A DNA stretch of 64,000 nt from Venturia oleaginea (lineage: Eukaryota > Ascomycota > Dothideomycetes > Venturiales > Venturiaceae): positions 744,001-808,000 of the forward strand of contig JABMLP010000006.1 of assembly GCA_013176395.1 (NCBI GenBank), given 5' to 3'. Below the pieces are notes generated by a model. The model was not told where the DNA came from. It did not search any database and was given only the letters and a program-made list of their open reading frames with translations. A program made the translations under genes and the position numbers. Below are positions 1 to 11,880 of this stretch, piece after piece; the first letter of the stretch is position 1, and each line of letters begins with the position of its first letter.

Positions 1-701
1 CTTTCCCGTCACCGATTATTTGAATCTCAACGTGTAGATATCCGTTCACTGCTGCCTTCTCGGTGAAGACGAGTTTCGAAGGGCTTTCTTCAATTGCCCG
101 CTTCGCCGCTGCTTCCAGTGCCTCTTCAGACCAGATCAATCGAATGCCACGACCACCACCTCCATCGACCGCCTTTATCATTATCGGATATCCTGTATCC
201 GATGCGAAGGTCTTCAGGTCTTCAATCTTGTTCGTTGGACTCGTCAAGGCCGGCAAAGTTGGAACCTGACACTCGTCTGCCAGTAATTTCGCCTTCAGTT
301 TGTCTCCTGTCTTGTCCAGTATGCCCCAACCAGGACCAACCACGGCCACTCCGGCTTCCCACATCTTCTTCGAGAAGTCGGCGGATTCTGAGAGGAATCC
401 ATACCCTGGGTGGACAGCATCTATTCTGTGTCTCGTGACTAATTGGACGAGCTCCTGGATATTGAGGTAGGAGGCTGGCGATTTGAGTTTGATGGTATGG
501 GCGGCTCCCCGTGTATGGACAAAGTCATCAGAGGTGTATACAGCGAAGGTTTCTATGTCCAATTCTCTTGCCGAAGAGAGTATTCTGGTTGCTATCTCTC
601 CTCTTGGGTATGGTTAGCTTTCGTATGCAATGAGATATGCCATATAGCTACCTATTGGCTACAAGCAATCGCTGGATAGGTCTAGGTGGCGGACGATCCA
701 T
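1..701 (-). CDS. Biotin carboxylase subunit of an acyl-CoA carboxylase (N-terminal part, cut by window edge)
   Basis: Predicted ATP-dependent carboxylation of biotin, feeding the carboxyltransferase encoded next door. Exon 1 is 652-701 (50 nt) and exon 2 runs from 602 off the left edge, with a 49 bp intron (603-651) that has a CTAAC branch site and an AAG acceptor. Splicing creates the family hallmark LLVANRGEIATRI. Further on are HPGYGFLSES and the ATP-grasp glycine-rich loop KAVDGGGGRGIR, then HVEIQIIGDG, all typical of biotin carboxylase. The rest of the ATP-grasp domain and any biotinyl domain lie outside the window. Only about 15 residues precede VANRGEIA, so no obvious mitochondrial presequence is seen; a cytosolic enzyme is possible (inference). 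The acyl-CoA substrate (propionyl-, methylcrotonyl-, acetyl-) cannot be told from this part. Confidence 0.9.
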
Positions 702-1010
702 GTCGACGCCTTAATTGATCAGTTCGAATTGGAGTATCGAGCAAAGATGGTTCGCATGTCGATGGATCAATCAGGCTCTTGCATGAATTGAGTTGCATAC
801 AACTCGAGAAACAGACAGCCAGCCATGTTCGGAGCTTGTCGGTGATAGTGTTTGGAATCTCTCTCGAACGAGGGGTTTCAACCTCGGCGGTAATATTTCT
901 CGAATTGCTCCCCCCACAGCACTCCGTCAACAATCACCATGTAAGATACATGACCCATAACGTCGCTCTGCGCGACTGCTACTACCTGACCAATTGCCAA
1001 TCCATTCACC
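702..1010. promoter_or_regulatory. Shared divergent promoter region of the carboxylase pair
   Basis: This 309 bp separates the start codon of the minus-strand biotin carboxylase from the likely start of the plus-strand carboxyltransferase. Its short length and the matched functions of the two genes suggest a bidirectional promoter that keeps the two subunits co-expressed. I see no unambiguous TATA box or named operator. Confidence 0.5.
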
Positions 1011-2811
1011 ATGGCCGACGAAGGCAATTCCTCAAAGCCGTCCTCGGCCACCACGAAAGCCCAGGATCGTCTTGCACAAGTCAAGGAACATGTAGCCCCC
1101 AACACTCCCCGTCGAAGAGGAGGAAAAGTGTCGACGATGAGCTGCCTGCCGACTACTCGGATATCATGGGACAAATCAAGACGTTGCAACAGATCGCTTC
1201 GACGCCAGATCCCAAGAGCCGAGGATACGTTCGTCAGAAGCAAGCTGGCAAGCTATGGGTCCGAGAAAGAGTAGACGCTTTGTTAGATTCTGGTAGCCTC
1301 AAGGAAGTGGGAAGTGTGACTGGAACTGTGGAGTGGAGGAAGACCGGTGAAGCAAGAGAAGAACCGATCGACTACGTTCCATCAAATAGTGTTCAAGGGT
1401 TTGGCAAGTTAAGAGGCAGGACGATCCTCTTTACTGCCGATGACTTTTCGATACGAGCTGGACATGCGGATGGGGCGATTGGGGCGAAGACTCTATACGT
1501 TGAAGATCTTGCACTCTCTCTTAAGCTACCAATTGTCAAGCTGGTAGATGGCAGCTCGGGAGGAGGATCGGTGACCACAATCAAAACTGCAGGATGGTCA
1601 TATCTACCCTCCATACGGACATTCACAGTCGTCTCAAAACAGCTGAATGCTGGTATACCCAACTTAGGGGCCGTTCTGGGCCCGGCGATTGGACTGGGAG
1701 CTGCTCGTGTTGTTGCTTGTCACTTCTCCGTCATGGCTGGCGACATTGGTGCTCTGTTCGCGGCAGGTCCTTCTGTAGTTGCAAACGCAACTTTCGAGGA
1801 AGGGCTCAATTTCCAAGATCTTGGTGGTCCTTCAATGCATTGTACAAACGGCACGATTGACAACATGGCTGCCAATGAGGAAGAATGCTTCGAGCAACTT
1901 CGTAACGTTCTTTCCTACCTCCCAAATCATGGACTTGAGATGCCGCCTCGATTACCACTCGAAGACCCAGTGGAACGGAACTCTCCCCATTTAAGGTCAC
2001 TTATTCCCCGGAAAAGAGAGCGCATGTTCGACGCTCGCAAAATCATCACAACGGTCGTCGACCAAGACTCATGGTTCGAAATTGGAGCACTCTGGGGCAG
2101 GATAGCAATTTGCGGGCTTGCTCGCATTGGCGGCCTATCAGTCGGCATCATCAGCATTGACTCAGAAGTAAACGCCGGGGCCATCGATGCTCTCGCCTCC
2201 CAAAAGATGAATCGACATCTCAAGTTCCTGGATGTCTTCAACATTCCACTCGTTCAATTTGTGGATATTCCTGGATTTGCTATCGGTACCGTGGCAGAAC
2301 GAACTTCAACCATGAGACATGGTGTTGCTCTTGCTGCCACATACCATTCAACGACGATGCCAGTCTTCAATGTCGTGACGAGAAGATGCTATGGAGTAGC
2401 TGGTCAACTTATGCTTGCTTGTCGTGAGCCTAGAGTTGCCGTTGCGTGGCCTTCAGGCGAATGGGGATCTTTGCCTTTGGCTGGCGGAATCGAAGTTGGT
2501 CACTCATTCGAATTGAAAGAAATTGAGAGGAAAGAGGGTCTTGAAGCACGAAAAGCGAGATATAGAGAATTGGATGAGGAGTATAGGTGAGCCTCACAAT
2601 GTCCGTCAGCACTGATACTTGCTAACGCAGTATGACCAGACGCTTTATGAATCCTGTTCGTACAGCGAATGCCTTTGGCATAGAGGAAATCATCGATCCT
2701 GCTGATACGAGAGCGATAATTGCAGCATGGCTTAAGCATGTTTATGATGCGCTGTTACCTGTAAGACTAATAGAGCGGGGCAACGGGAGGATAACGCCAG
2801 TCTTTTACTAG
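1011..2811 (+). CDS. Acyl-CoA carboxylase carboxyltransferase (beta) subunit, with an apparent N-terminal frame break
   Basis: Carboxyltransferase of the PccB/MccB superfamily, transferring CO2 from carboxybiotin to an acyl-CoA. The main reading frame shows the crotonase-like signatures VDGSSGGGSV, NAGIPNLGAVLGPAIGLGAA, SEVNAGAIDALASQKMNRHLKF, FVDIPGFAIGTVAE and a C-terminal block GVAGQLMLACREPRVAVAWPSGEWG. A 44 bp intron (2587-2630) joins a last exon (2631-2811) coding for RRFMNPVRTANAFGIEEIIDP, typical of the C terminus. The N terminus MADEGNSSKPSS starting at 1011 is in a different frame from the domain. The two frames meet at an A-run near 1122-1128, so one base appears missing there; otherwise translation could start at the in-frame ATG at 1166. 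Expected product about 585 aa. No biotinyl lysine motif is present; biotin would be on the partner subunit. Confidence 0.85.
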
Positions 2812-3928
2812 TCTTGAGCATTAAAATCCTGTGACAGCCACTTCTCACTGTCTCCGAAGATAGGCACAGCTAGAATAAACATAGCCATAGAATGTTAAAT
2901 CGACAGGATAGTCTGAGAGTGAACTCCATAATCTCCCGAAAATCCCCAAAATCATGGAGTTTTGATGATAAGAAGACGCCTCAGCCTCGCACAATATCTT
3001 AACGGTACTCCTCGGCAATAAACCAATTGGTGTCTTCCGAAGCTTGCCACACAAACCATAGACTCCACATTTTAACCCTGCACCTCCTCAAAGCCGCCGC
3101 ATATCCGTCCCGTAGCGTGCGGGGCATGGAGATCCCCACAGTTTCCATGCGCGTGTCCAAGAGCATACTTATAGATACTCGACGTCGTACCAGGTGATGC
3201 CGTCACCACGTACACGTACTCGTCAGAAAGGCCCGAGACACAGTTGTAGGAGAGACCAATCGTTTTTATACATACGGATCTTGTCAAATGAGTGTGAGCG
3301 GGGCATGGAGATCCCCATGGTTTCCATGCGCGTGTCCAAGAGCGTGCGTATAGATACTCGAGGTCGTACTAGGTTATGCCGTCACCACGTACACGTACTC
3401 GTTAGAAATGCCGGTGACACAGTTGTTGGACAGAAGACCCATCTCTTTTATATATACGTATCTTGTCAAATGATTGTAATGACTCTTTTGATGAGAGGAT
3501 GGTCTGTGACACGATGCGGCAACTGTTTCCGTGTGTGACAACTACTCCTTGAAGACTATTGCCGAACATGAGCCTGAAGGATCGAAGGATTGATAATCGA
3601 GTGGATTGGATTGCGGGGCTCAATATCATTGTCGGACATGCGGATGGAACCCAGAGTCGGTGGTTTTGAATCTATCTATGAACTCTCCGGTTTAGTACTG
3701 ATACTTGCAGAAGTAGATCTGAGTATAATAGGCATAAGGATACTGCTATCCGTGCTGCACTAATACTTAATAACCCCCGCATACCATAGTACTGTGTATA
3801 TATCCACTGCCATTTCCCCGTCTTTTGCTTATACAAAAGCTCCTATCCTTTGACCTTAGATACATCAGTGGATCGCGGTACCTACTTACACGAGAGCCCT
3901 TGATTGCATATTATCTTTTACCGCAAGC
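2812..3928. other. Intergenic region with a tandem duplication
   Basis: No gene is supported here. The main content is a roughly 179 bp tandem duplication (3122-3479, separate entry). The 3' part, about 3800-3928, is pyrimidine-rich and probably contains the promoter and 5' UTR of the monooxygenase gene that starts at 3929. Confidence 0.6.
3122..3479. repeat. Two-copy tandem repeat, about 179 bp per unit
   Basis: Two adjacent units begin with GGGCATGGAGATCCCC (3122 and 3301) and share TTTCCATGCGCGTGTCCAAG, TATAGATACTCGA, TATGCCGTCACCACGTACAC-type blocks and end with ATCTTGTCAAATGA. They differ by scattered substitutions, so the duplication is not recent. No coding frame is conserved between the two units. 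Its function is unknown. Confidence 0.85.
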
Positions 3929-6109
3929 ATGGCCCCGGACTTGAACTTCCTTGGTCCTGATGGCAAGATGGATTATAGCCAGCCTGGCAGTTCGGGATAC
4001 AACATTCCTGGCATTACATACAATGTGAGCCAGCGAAACTAGGACCAGTGAGACAGACCCCTTTAACAAGAGCAGGACCCCAAAAACAGGAAGCTAAAAG
4101 TTATCACCATTGGGGCTGGACTTTCGGGCATCTTGATGGCATATCAGATCCAAAAGCTCACCGAGGTACGACCATCTTCCGGTCTGCGCCTCCAGAGTGC
4201 TGATTTCAAGTGTAGAACGTCGAACATGTCATCTATGAGAAGAACCATGACATCGGCGGAACGTGGTTAGAAAACAGATATCCTGGGTGCGCGACATTGA
4301 ACTGACCTTCAAAAAGACGTAATCAAATGCTAACAGGCTGATTAGTTGTGCTTGTGATATACCCAGCCACGCATATACCCTCAATTTCGCCCTGAATCCA
4401 GACTGGCCACGGTTCTTCTCATACAGCCCGGATATCTGGAAATACTTGGACAAAGTTTGTGAGACTTTTGACCTGCGAAAGTATATGACCTTCAATACTG
4501 AAGTGATTGAAACTCGATGGGATGAGGCGAGGGGCAAGTGGGTGGTAAAGATGCGAAGACCGAAGCCAGGAGCACCCGCATTTGAATTTGAAGAGTTCGA
4601 AGACGAAGGCGACCTGTTGCTATACTGCACTGGAATCTTGAACGACTTCAAAATGCCAGATATCAAGGGTATTGAGAAGTTCAAGGGAAGAATTTGCCAT
4701 ACTGCGCGCTGGCCCGAGGACTACCAAGAAGAACAGTGGAAGAATGATAGCGTCGCTGTCATCGGGTCAGGCGCATCCAGTATACAGACGGTCCCGAAGA
4801 TGCAACCCCACGTCAAACACATCGACGTCTTTGTTAGGACGGGAGTTTGGTTCGTTGAGATTGCAAACAATTTCGGGGCGAATAAGGAATATTCGCAAGA
4901 GGAGAGAGATGACTTCCGAAATCATCCCGAGAAACTGGTGGAACATGCTAAAAGCATTGAAGATCAGGTCAATGGTTTATGGTCAGTTTTCAATCACTCA
5001 CCCTGATGGTGTCCGAACTAATCCTCTTATCCAAGGGGAACATTCTATGCCGGATCCAAGGGACAGGCTTTAAGTCAGACAAAATTCCGGGCTCGGATGG
5101 CGGAATGGATCAAAGATGAGCGTCTCTTGAAAGGATTCACTCCCAATTTCGCCATTGGTTGCCGCCGTATTACACCAGGAGATCCCTATATGTTGGCGAT
5201 TCAGGAACCAAATGTCGATGTCCACTTCACGCATGTGGAGAAGATCACGGAGGATGGTCTCGTTGGCGGTGATGGGCAAGAGCGCAAGGTCGACACAATC
5301 GTATGCGCCACGGGCTTCGATGTCAGCTACAAACCTCGATTCCCAGTTATTGGAAAGAACGGCGTGGACCTCCGCAAGAAGTGGGAGACTTGCCCAGAAA
5401 GTTATCTTGGCCTAGGCGTGCCAGAGATGCCTAATTTTGTGATGTTCATAGGCCCGACTTGGCCGGTGGAAAATGGCGCCGTAGTTGGGCCGTTACTGAA
5501 TGTCTCCACCTATACGGTTCAGCTCATCAAGAAGATGCAAAAGGAGAATATCAAGAGCTGGTCTCCCAAGCAGGATATTACTGACGCGTTCAACGAGCAT
5601 GCTCAAGAATGGATTAAGCACACGGTGGGCAAATCTCGATTGTGAAAGTATCTGTCGCTGTGCTAATGCGTCCTCCAGGTGTGGAAAGACGATTGTCGGT
5701 CGTGGTACAAGAATAATGAAACCGGTCGTGTCAATGCAGTGTGGCCCGGATCGTCTCTACACTACAGTAAGCAATATTGATGAGGCCGAAGTGCGAATTG
5801 AGCTGACTGCTTTCAGTGGATGTTATCGAGACACCACGATACGAGGACTTCGAGCTGTCATACCACGGCAAGAATCCTTGGGCGCATCTTGGAATGGGCT
5901 ACTCAGTCAACAATTACAATGGCAATTTCTCACCTTATCTCGCCGAGAAATTCATTGATCCAAAATGGTTGAAGGCCGTGGGCGCGCCTGCACCTGCATC
6001 CCAAGTGAATGGACACTCCAATGGTGGGCACAACAACGGGCAAAAAGATGAAGCAGTGGAGGAGCTCCCCGTTGTGCCGGAGAACCCGCAGCTGAAAGGG
6101 CGTTCGTGA
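3929..6109 (+). CDS. FAD/NADPH-dependent Baeyer-Villiger type monooxygenase
   Basis: Predicted flavin monooxygenase inserting oxygen next to a ketone. Seven exons: 3929-4024, 4076-4165, 4216-4286, 4346-4981, 5036-5624, 5679-5766 and 5817-6109, separated by introns of 50-59 bp, giving 620 aa. The N-terminal FAD Rossmann motif GAGLSG lies near residue 45, followed by [10 protein letters not shown] and [13 protein letters not shown]. The family fingerprint appears as [12 protein letters not shown], and the NADPH Rossmann motif as [18 protein letters not shown] and a tail ending [11 protein letters not shown] are typical of the fungal branch. Two acceptors 9 bp apart (4336 and 4345) could give isoforms; the downstream one fits the family better. 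The C-terminal 45 residues are low complexity. It lies downstream of the carboxylase and upstream of transporters, which hints at an accessory pathway; the substrate is unknown. Confidence 0.9.
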
Positions 6110-7306
6110 GCTGCTTTTAGTGTGGCGTGTTCTGTAGTCGCTATGAAGCTGGGAGCCGATGAATTGTGAAGACTGTGCGGAGTGGTTTCTCCGAGCGCTC
6201 ATCAATTAAGTCTTACCAAATTATAACATCCCATTTCTGTGTTCCCCGTTTTTATTGTTCCAATGGCCGCCGTGTGAAGATTCGCATCATCTGTACCGCG
6301 TCCGTGGTCCGAACGAGTTCTCTTCGATATCACTTCAATACTGTCAAACAGACGTCGAGATGGTGGACAGAATGTGTTCGATGAAAGAGAGCTTGCCCAA
6401 CCTGAACCTTCAAAATCGGCGAGTGCTGCCAAGTCAATGAGTGCCTCAGGCGACAAGCGCCAAGTCCTTCCATCCCATTATTTGATTTTGCGTCAAGAAA
6501 CAACACTCAACCCCTACCAAAACATTCCAATGCAATGTTTGATGAGAGGCCTGCTGGTTACGCCAATCATTGGTCATGTCCCACAGTAGCCCTCTGGTCA
6601 AGGATCTTCGCCTCTCCCAGGTTTCTTGTCCCGATCAATCTATCTGAAGAGCGCGGACATTTTCACAAGCGCAAATCCACGACATTTTGTCATGATCCAC
6701 TTCCTGCGGACAAGGTGAAGAGCGGCAGGAGAGCCTTGCTGTTGTTTTCAACATCGATGCACCTTCTTGCCGCCTGTTCTGGCCCGTTTAGTCGGCTATC
6801 ATGTACAGCAGGACGAGCCAGCCTTCACCTTCATTGTCGAGACACTGCTGCGCTTATCGAAATGCCTTAATCCGATACTCGAGACTGTTCTACGCAGCTT
6901 CCAGATCTGATTTTATAGTCCAGCGCCCTACTAAGACATATGAAATTGAGAGTCGTTCTTATGCAGGGCACCCTCGACAACACTTCTTTAAATGGGTTAC
7001 AAGCAATATATGTGAGCGATCGAAGGATGGTTTAGATTGATGTGCCTGAAAAGCGGGCCATTCCATGTGCATGCCATACAGACACATTGTCCACGATGGG
7101 TGGTACCCAACGGCGTCCCATCAGTCGATGTCATATCAAACTTTACCACAACCATAACATACCTACCCTCCGGATTGTCCGGCACGAACTGTTGTCGCAT
7201 TCCCCGTTCGACCGCCCAATCATCATAATCGCTTCTTTGACCACCTCTCATTGCTGATGAGGTCGCCTGTATACGTTGTTGTTTCCCCCACTGGTTGCGA
7301 CAGGCT
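6110..7306. other. Gene-free intergenic region
   Basis: About 1.2 kb between the monooxygenase stop and the GH76 start. Only short, unrelated open frames occur. No conserved motif, RNA gene or repeat could be recognised. Confidence 0.5.
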
Positions 7307-9087
7307 ATGGATGGGCTCTGGCGAGCCATTCGAGCTCTCATAGCGCTACAGATATGTGCTTGCTACGCCACGCCTAACGGGCTTACGCTCGATTTGGGGA
7401 GCATAGGTAGGTAGATGTCTTGCAGAGAAGGCGTACGTATCGTGGGCTAACATCGCACAGACAGCGTGAAAATGGTGAGCCGCGAGCTCGCAGCGTCTGC
7501 AATGAAATACTATGACGGAAACAAACCTGGAGGAACGCCTGGAATGATTTCCTCGATGGGAGACTTCAATTGGTGGGAGGCAGGAGCACTTTTCGGCCAG
7601 GTAAGACGGTATAAATGCAGAAGTCAAAAAGTTGCTAATACTTGATGTTAGATGGTTGAATACTGGTAAGATGGAGTTACTTGTTGTGATGACAATACTA
7701 AATAGCATTACAGGTATTACACAGGAGATGAAACATATAATGACATGACGAAACAAGCCCTTCTCTTTCAAGTTGGGCCTAATAATAATTATGAGCCAGA
7801 AAATCAGACGAGAACAGAGGTATGATGAAGGACACAGTGTGAGCATGGGGAGAACTGACAGTTTTTGTAGGGTAACGACGATCAAGCGTTTTGGGCATTC
7901 GCAGCGATGTCCGCTGCTGAACTCAAATTCCCTGATCCCGAACCGAAGCAACCGCAGTGGTTAGCTCTCGCACAAGCAGTCTTCAATCGACAAGCGGCAC
8001 GATGGGATGACAAGCATTGCAATGGAGGACTTCGTTAGCAATTCAATCCTCTTAACAACGGGTTTACAGAAAAGAACACTATCTCGAACGGATGTTTCTT
8101 TCAGCTAGCTGCTCGCCTTGCGCGTTACACAAATAATGACACCTATGCGCAATGGGCAGTCAAGTCGTATGATTGGATGGCCCAATCGCCACTCATGGAC
8201 AAGCAGTACCAAGTTTTCGATAGTGTTAGCTTCAACGAGACGGCGTGCAATAAGGAACCGGGTCCAATTCAGTGGTCATACAATATCGGGACACTGATTG
8301 CTGGCGCGGCCTATGTAAGTGCTGCCCTCGATTTTGAGCGCCATATCGCTAACATTTAGTAGATGTACAATTATGTTTGTAGCCTCCACAGCCACGTACA
8401 TTCTGAGTCAAGTTAACATGATTGCAGACGAATGGAGCAGACGTGTGGAAGACACGACTAAACGGACTCTTAGAAAACACCCAACGCGTATTTTTCCCAC
8501 CCGAATTCGGGGGCAAAATCATGGTGGAATATGCCTGCGAACCCTCGGCCAATTGCAACAAAGATCAGCGATCTTTCAAAGCCTATCTCGCGCGATGGCT
8601 CGCTGTCAGTGTCCAGATAGCCCCCTTTACAGGCCAAAGGATTCTTCCATGGCTACAAACATCCGCTGGTGCTGCGTTCAGAGTGTGTTCCGGAGGGGCT
8701 CCAGGTGGGTTGGTATGCGGAAGACGATGGTACGAACCACGGGACGACGGGACCCGCGATATTGGTAACCAAATGACGGCGATGAGCATCGTGCAAGCAA
8801 ACCTTGCACTCAAACGTCCTGGCCCGGCAGACCACAAGACAGGTACGAGTGCCGGAAATGCAGGAGCTGGAGGTGCAGGGGAACGCGTACCTACGGCAGC
8901 AGATATCCTCGCGACTCGACCCTACACAATCGGTGATAAGGTTGGTGGCTGGCTCCTGACGGCCGTATTTCTGGCAGTTGCGGGTGTGCTGGGGCTGTTC
9001 ATCTTGTCGCCGGATGACGAATTGGGGCATATGGTGAACTGGTATACGGGTGGCGCTACTCAACAGACCTGGTATAGGCAGAACTAA
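7307..9087 (+). CDS. GH76 alpha-1,6-mannanase-like protein (Dcw1/Dfg5 type), interrupted by an in-frame TAG
   Basis: Family GH76 cell-wall enzyme; Dcw1/Dfg5 relatives act on GPI-anchored mannoproteins at the wall. Seven exons: 7307-7406, 7461-7600, 7651-7664, 7714-7819, 7871-8314, a 12-nt micro-exon 8363-8374, and 8428-9087. Exon 1 encodes a signal peptide ([21 protein letters not shown]). Conserved blocks are [21 protein letters not shown], the catalytic [10 protein letters not shown] (two aspartates), [17 protein letters not shown] and [11 protein letters not shown]-terminal hydrophobic segment ([19 protein letters not shown]) suggests membrane or GPI attachment. At 8036-8038 a TAG stands where the family has tryptophan (LRW); the frame stays open and conserved for about 277 codons after it. 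The gene is therefore a recent pseudogene, a readthrough gene, or a sequence error. The change is TGG to TAG, a C-to-T on the other strand in a CpA context. Confidence 0.85.
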
Positions 9088-9884
9088 ATCATGATTTTGG
9101 AGCATAGCATGGAAGGGATGGCGTCTCTCTCGGTCGACGTATGGGAAATCATGGTGGCATTGGTTATTCTTTGGCGTAGATTTGGCGATGGACGCAAGCT
9201 GGGAAGGCTAGCCATGCAGGCAAGATGCCTCTAATCCATTCTGTTCCGCTGACTTTGGCGAATTTTGTGAAGGAGGACACTGACGGCACCGGCATTAGAT
9301 GTAGGACACGTCTGCAGAAATCTGATGGCCGGACTTGAGAGATCGAGTACGCCTAACAGTATTCGCAACACCTTCACCTTCGCCGATCACAAACTTTGTG
9401 TTGGAGAATCCTGGCTAATTGAGTCATGAGGGGCAATCTGATAGAGGACATTATGGGATGCTACGACAGACATTGGTGAGTGCCAACTCATTCATACTGG
9501 CATCCCGAGGGGTTGTAACTCAATAGTTGGACTCGGTTTCCCTCGAATGTAAGCTGCTACTCTGGCGTGTTCCTTTATCTTCCCTGCTTCCAGAAAGCGG
9601 CCTTGGGTGAATCCCATTTACGTGCCTTACTTCCTGACACACCGTTCTTGCCCTTTACCGGTAACTCTGTTAGTTCTTACTCACTCAACAATATAACAAT
9701 CATGTACTACACCGATTCCCTATGCTTTGCATGACCCGCCTGTGTCCTCTAGGGGATGCAAGCAATATTCCGTCGATTCTACATAACACGACCCACAAAA
9801 ATTGCGGAATTGGTGATAAATAATCTCCTAGGCACGCCTACATACGCCTTCTTCGCCATCTCAACGACTCGAGAAACGACCGAC
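9088..9884. other. Gene-free intergenic region
   Basis: Nearly 800 bp between the GH76 stop and the MFS start. An open frame upstream of 9885 is in frame with the transporter but its extra 43 codons look non-coding. Nothing else was recognised. Confidence 0.5.
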
Positions 9885-11880
9885 ATGTCAAGACCTGCTC
9901 TACACCACCGAATGTCCTCGCGAAAATCCAGCAAAAGCCTGGCTTCAAGGCCCTCAATGCCGGATATTCTTGCTTCCACAGAGCCGTCACCCACACCCCG
10001 ACCGCGCGAACCAGACGCAGAAGCTCCACCTGAACGTCTGTGGCCAAACATATCACGCCCTCGCTTCTGGATCATATTCTTCAGGTACACCAAATGTGCA
10101 GCGTACCCACTACGGACATCTCTAACTAACATTCCCTAGCCTGTGGATGTCTCTGTTCATGTCCACTATCGACACTACCATCGTCACCACGGCTTTGGTT
10201 CCCATCAGCGAGCAATTGTATGGCAATACCAATCCAACATGGCTCCTAGTTTCGTACCTGTTGACCTATACTTCCTTTCTCCTCGTCTCTTCCAGCATCT
10301 GCGAAGTCTTCAGCATAAAGACAGTTCTACTATGCTGCAACATCGGCTTCCTTGCGACAAGCCTGGCATGCAGTCTCGCAAGCAGTATGAAGCAACTGGT
10401 TGTCTTCCGGGCTCTGCAGGGCGCAACAGCCTCGGGGCTATATAATCTTCCATTCGTGGTTGTCCTGAAAGTCGTCGAGCCGAGAAAGGTATCTCTGTAC
10501 ACCACACTTATCGGCGGGGTCTTCGTGGTGGCAAACCTCCTCGGCCCAGTTTTAGGAGGTCTCCTTGCGAGTGCTGGAAGATGGAGGGTGATGTTTGGCA
10601 TGAACATTCCAATTGCCACGGTAGCCTTTATGTTGCTCTTTGTGGCAGGACCAGAGGAACCGGGTCCTTTTGTCAAACGCGCTCATTGGCGGAGCATGGA
10701 CCGTATCGGTGGGCTTTTGTCAATCGTGTGGGTCGCACCGATTGTGCTAGCATTGCAGGAGGGCGGCTCAGAGTGGGACTGGAACAGCGGTGTCATCAAG
10801 GGCTTGCTTATAGGCGGCGGAGCTTTGATGGCGTTCTTCATCTGGTACGAATGTTTCTATCTTACCAAGCGGGAAAACAGGATCAAGCCCATCTTTCCAG
10901 GCTCCCTCTTTCGTATTGTTCCCATCTTCTGGCTTATGCTCAACGCACTTCTTATAGGAGCGACTTTCTATGGCGGGATCACACTTCTACCCTCACGCTT
11001 CCAGATCGTCAACGGCCTGTCAGCGAAGAGTGCTGGATTACATCTTCTAGTCATGATGATGACCGTACCAATAGGTGCTTTGACCGGAGCCGAACTCAGC
11101 CATCGATTCGTCTATGGGGCTCAATGGGTGACGCTGCTGGGATCCACCATGGTTCTGATTGGCACAGTCCTGCTCGTTTCTCTCCCTCGTGGCCTGGAAA
11201 TACCACTAAGTTCCTGGTTTGCCCAGGGTCATTTGGGTATCGGATTCGGGTTTTTGGGCGCCATAGCCTTGTTCGTCCAAAAAGACAATGTCAGCTATGG
11301 TGAACTTGGGTTTGCCGTCAGCATTTACGACATGGTTCGCGCATTGGGGGGAACAATTGGGGTGGCGATTTGTTCTGCAATCACTCATCAAAACTTGAGG
11401 AAAGAATTCACAAAAGTCCTGCCAGCAGTTGAGGTAGAGTCTCTCTTAGAGTCGAACTTCAGTTCCATTCGCGGTCTGAGCCCAGACAATCAAAGGCTGG
11501 CCCGGGAAGCTTATGGGAATGTCTTCCGCTACGAGTTCGAAGCCATAGCCATCGCCGCAGGCATGAATGTCCTCATCGCCATGGCTATGGTGTGGACGCG
11601 ATATTTTGTCGGATTCTCGTTGAGGAGGAGAGGAGATGGTCCATATCAGCACTGGAGACAAGAGGAAAAAGGTAAGCAGGAGGATAACGAAGTCGATGAT
11701 ACGGCGGTTGAAAACGTCGCTATGGAGAACGATGACGGCGGGAATCATGCAGACGCTAGGGATGCAGACATGGTCGATCAGAAAAGGTCGTCTTCGATTG
11801 AGCGACCAAAAGACACGGCACCGGCACCGATGTTTCTGCGTCTAGATGGATTTGAGAGTATCTCGATCAGAGAAGTATAA
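9885..11880 (+). CDS. MFS transporter, DHA2-like drug/metabolite exporter
   Basis: Plasma-membrane proton antiporter of the major facilitator superfamily, probably exporting small toxic molecules or metabolites. Two exons, 9885-10084 and 10140-11880, with a 55 bp intron ending CTAACATTCCCTAG; product 646 aa. The first membrane helix contains LWMSLFMSTIDTTIVTTAL, a typical TM1 of the 14-helix exporter branch, and antiporter motif C appears as LLGPVLGGLL. At least twelve hydrophobic helices follow through residue 540, then a charged, low-complexity tail rich in D, E and K. The start at 9885 was chosen because it gives a normal Ser/Pro-rich cytosolic N terminus; an in-frame non-ATG extension upstream is not convincing. 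It lies next to an ABC transporter and near the monooxygenase, consistent with export of a metabolite, but that link is inferred. Confidence 0.9.

Noticed and set aside
779..1165. N-terminal extension of the carboxyltransferase frame upstream of 1166
   Set aside because: The residues read through the promoter region and have no family similarity; the ATG at 1011 in the other frame gives a better N terminus.
7346..7951. Long minus-strand open frame (201 codons)
   Set aside because: It lies antisense to the GH76 exons, which show conserved family motifs with proper splice sites, so it is a shadow.
8033..8069. A 36 bp intron to remove the GH76 TAG
   Set aside because: Too short for a fungal intron, with a poor GTTAGC donor, and removing it would delete conserved family residues (FNPLNNG, typical of GH76).
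10266..10676. Minus-strand frame inside the MFS gene
   Set aside because: Antisense shadow of the transmembrane-coding region.
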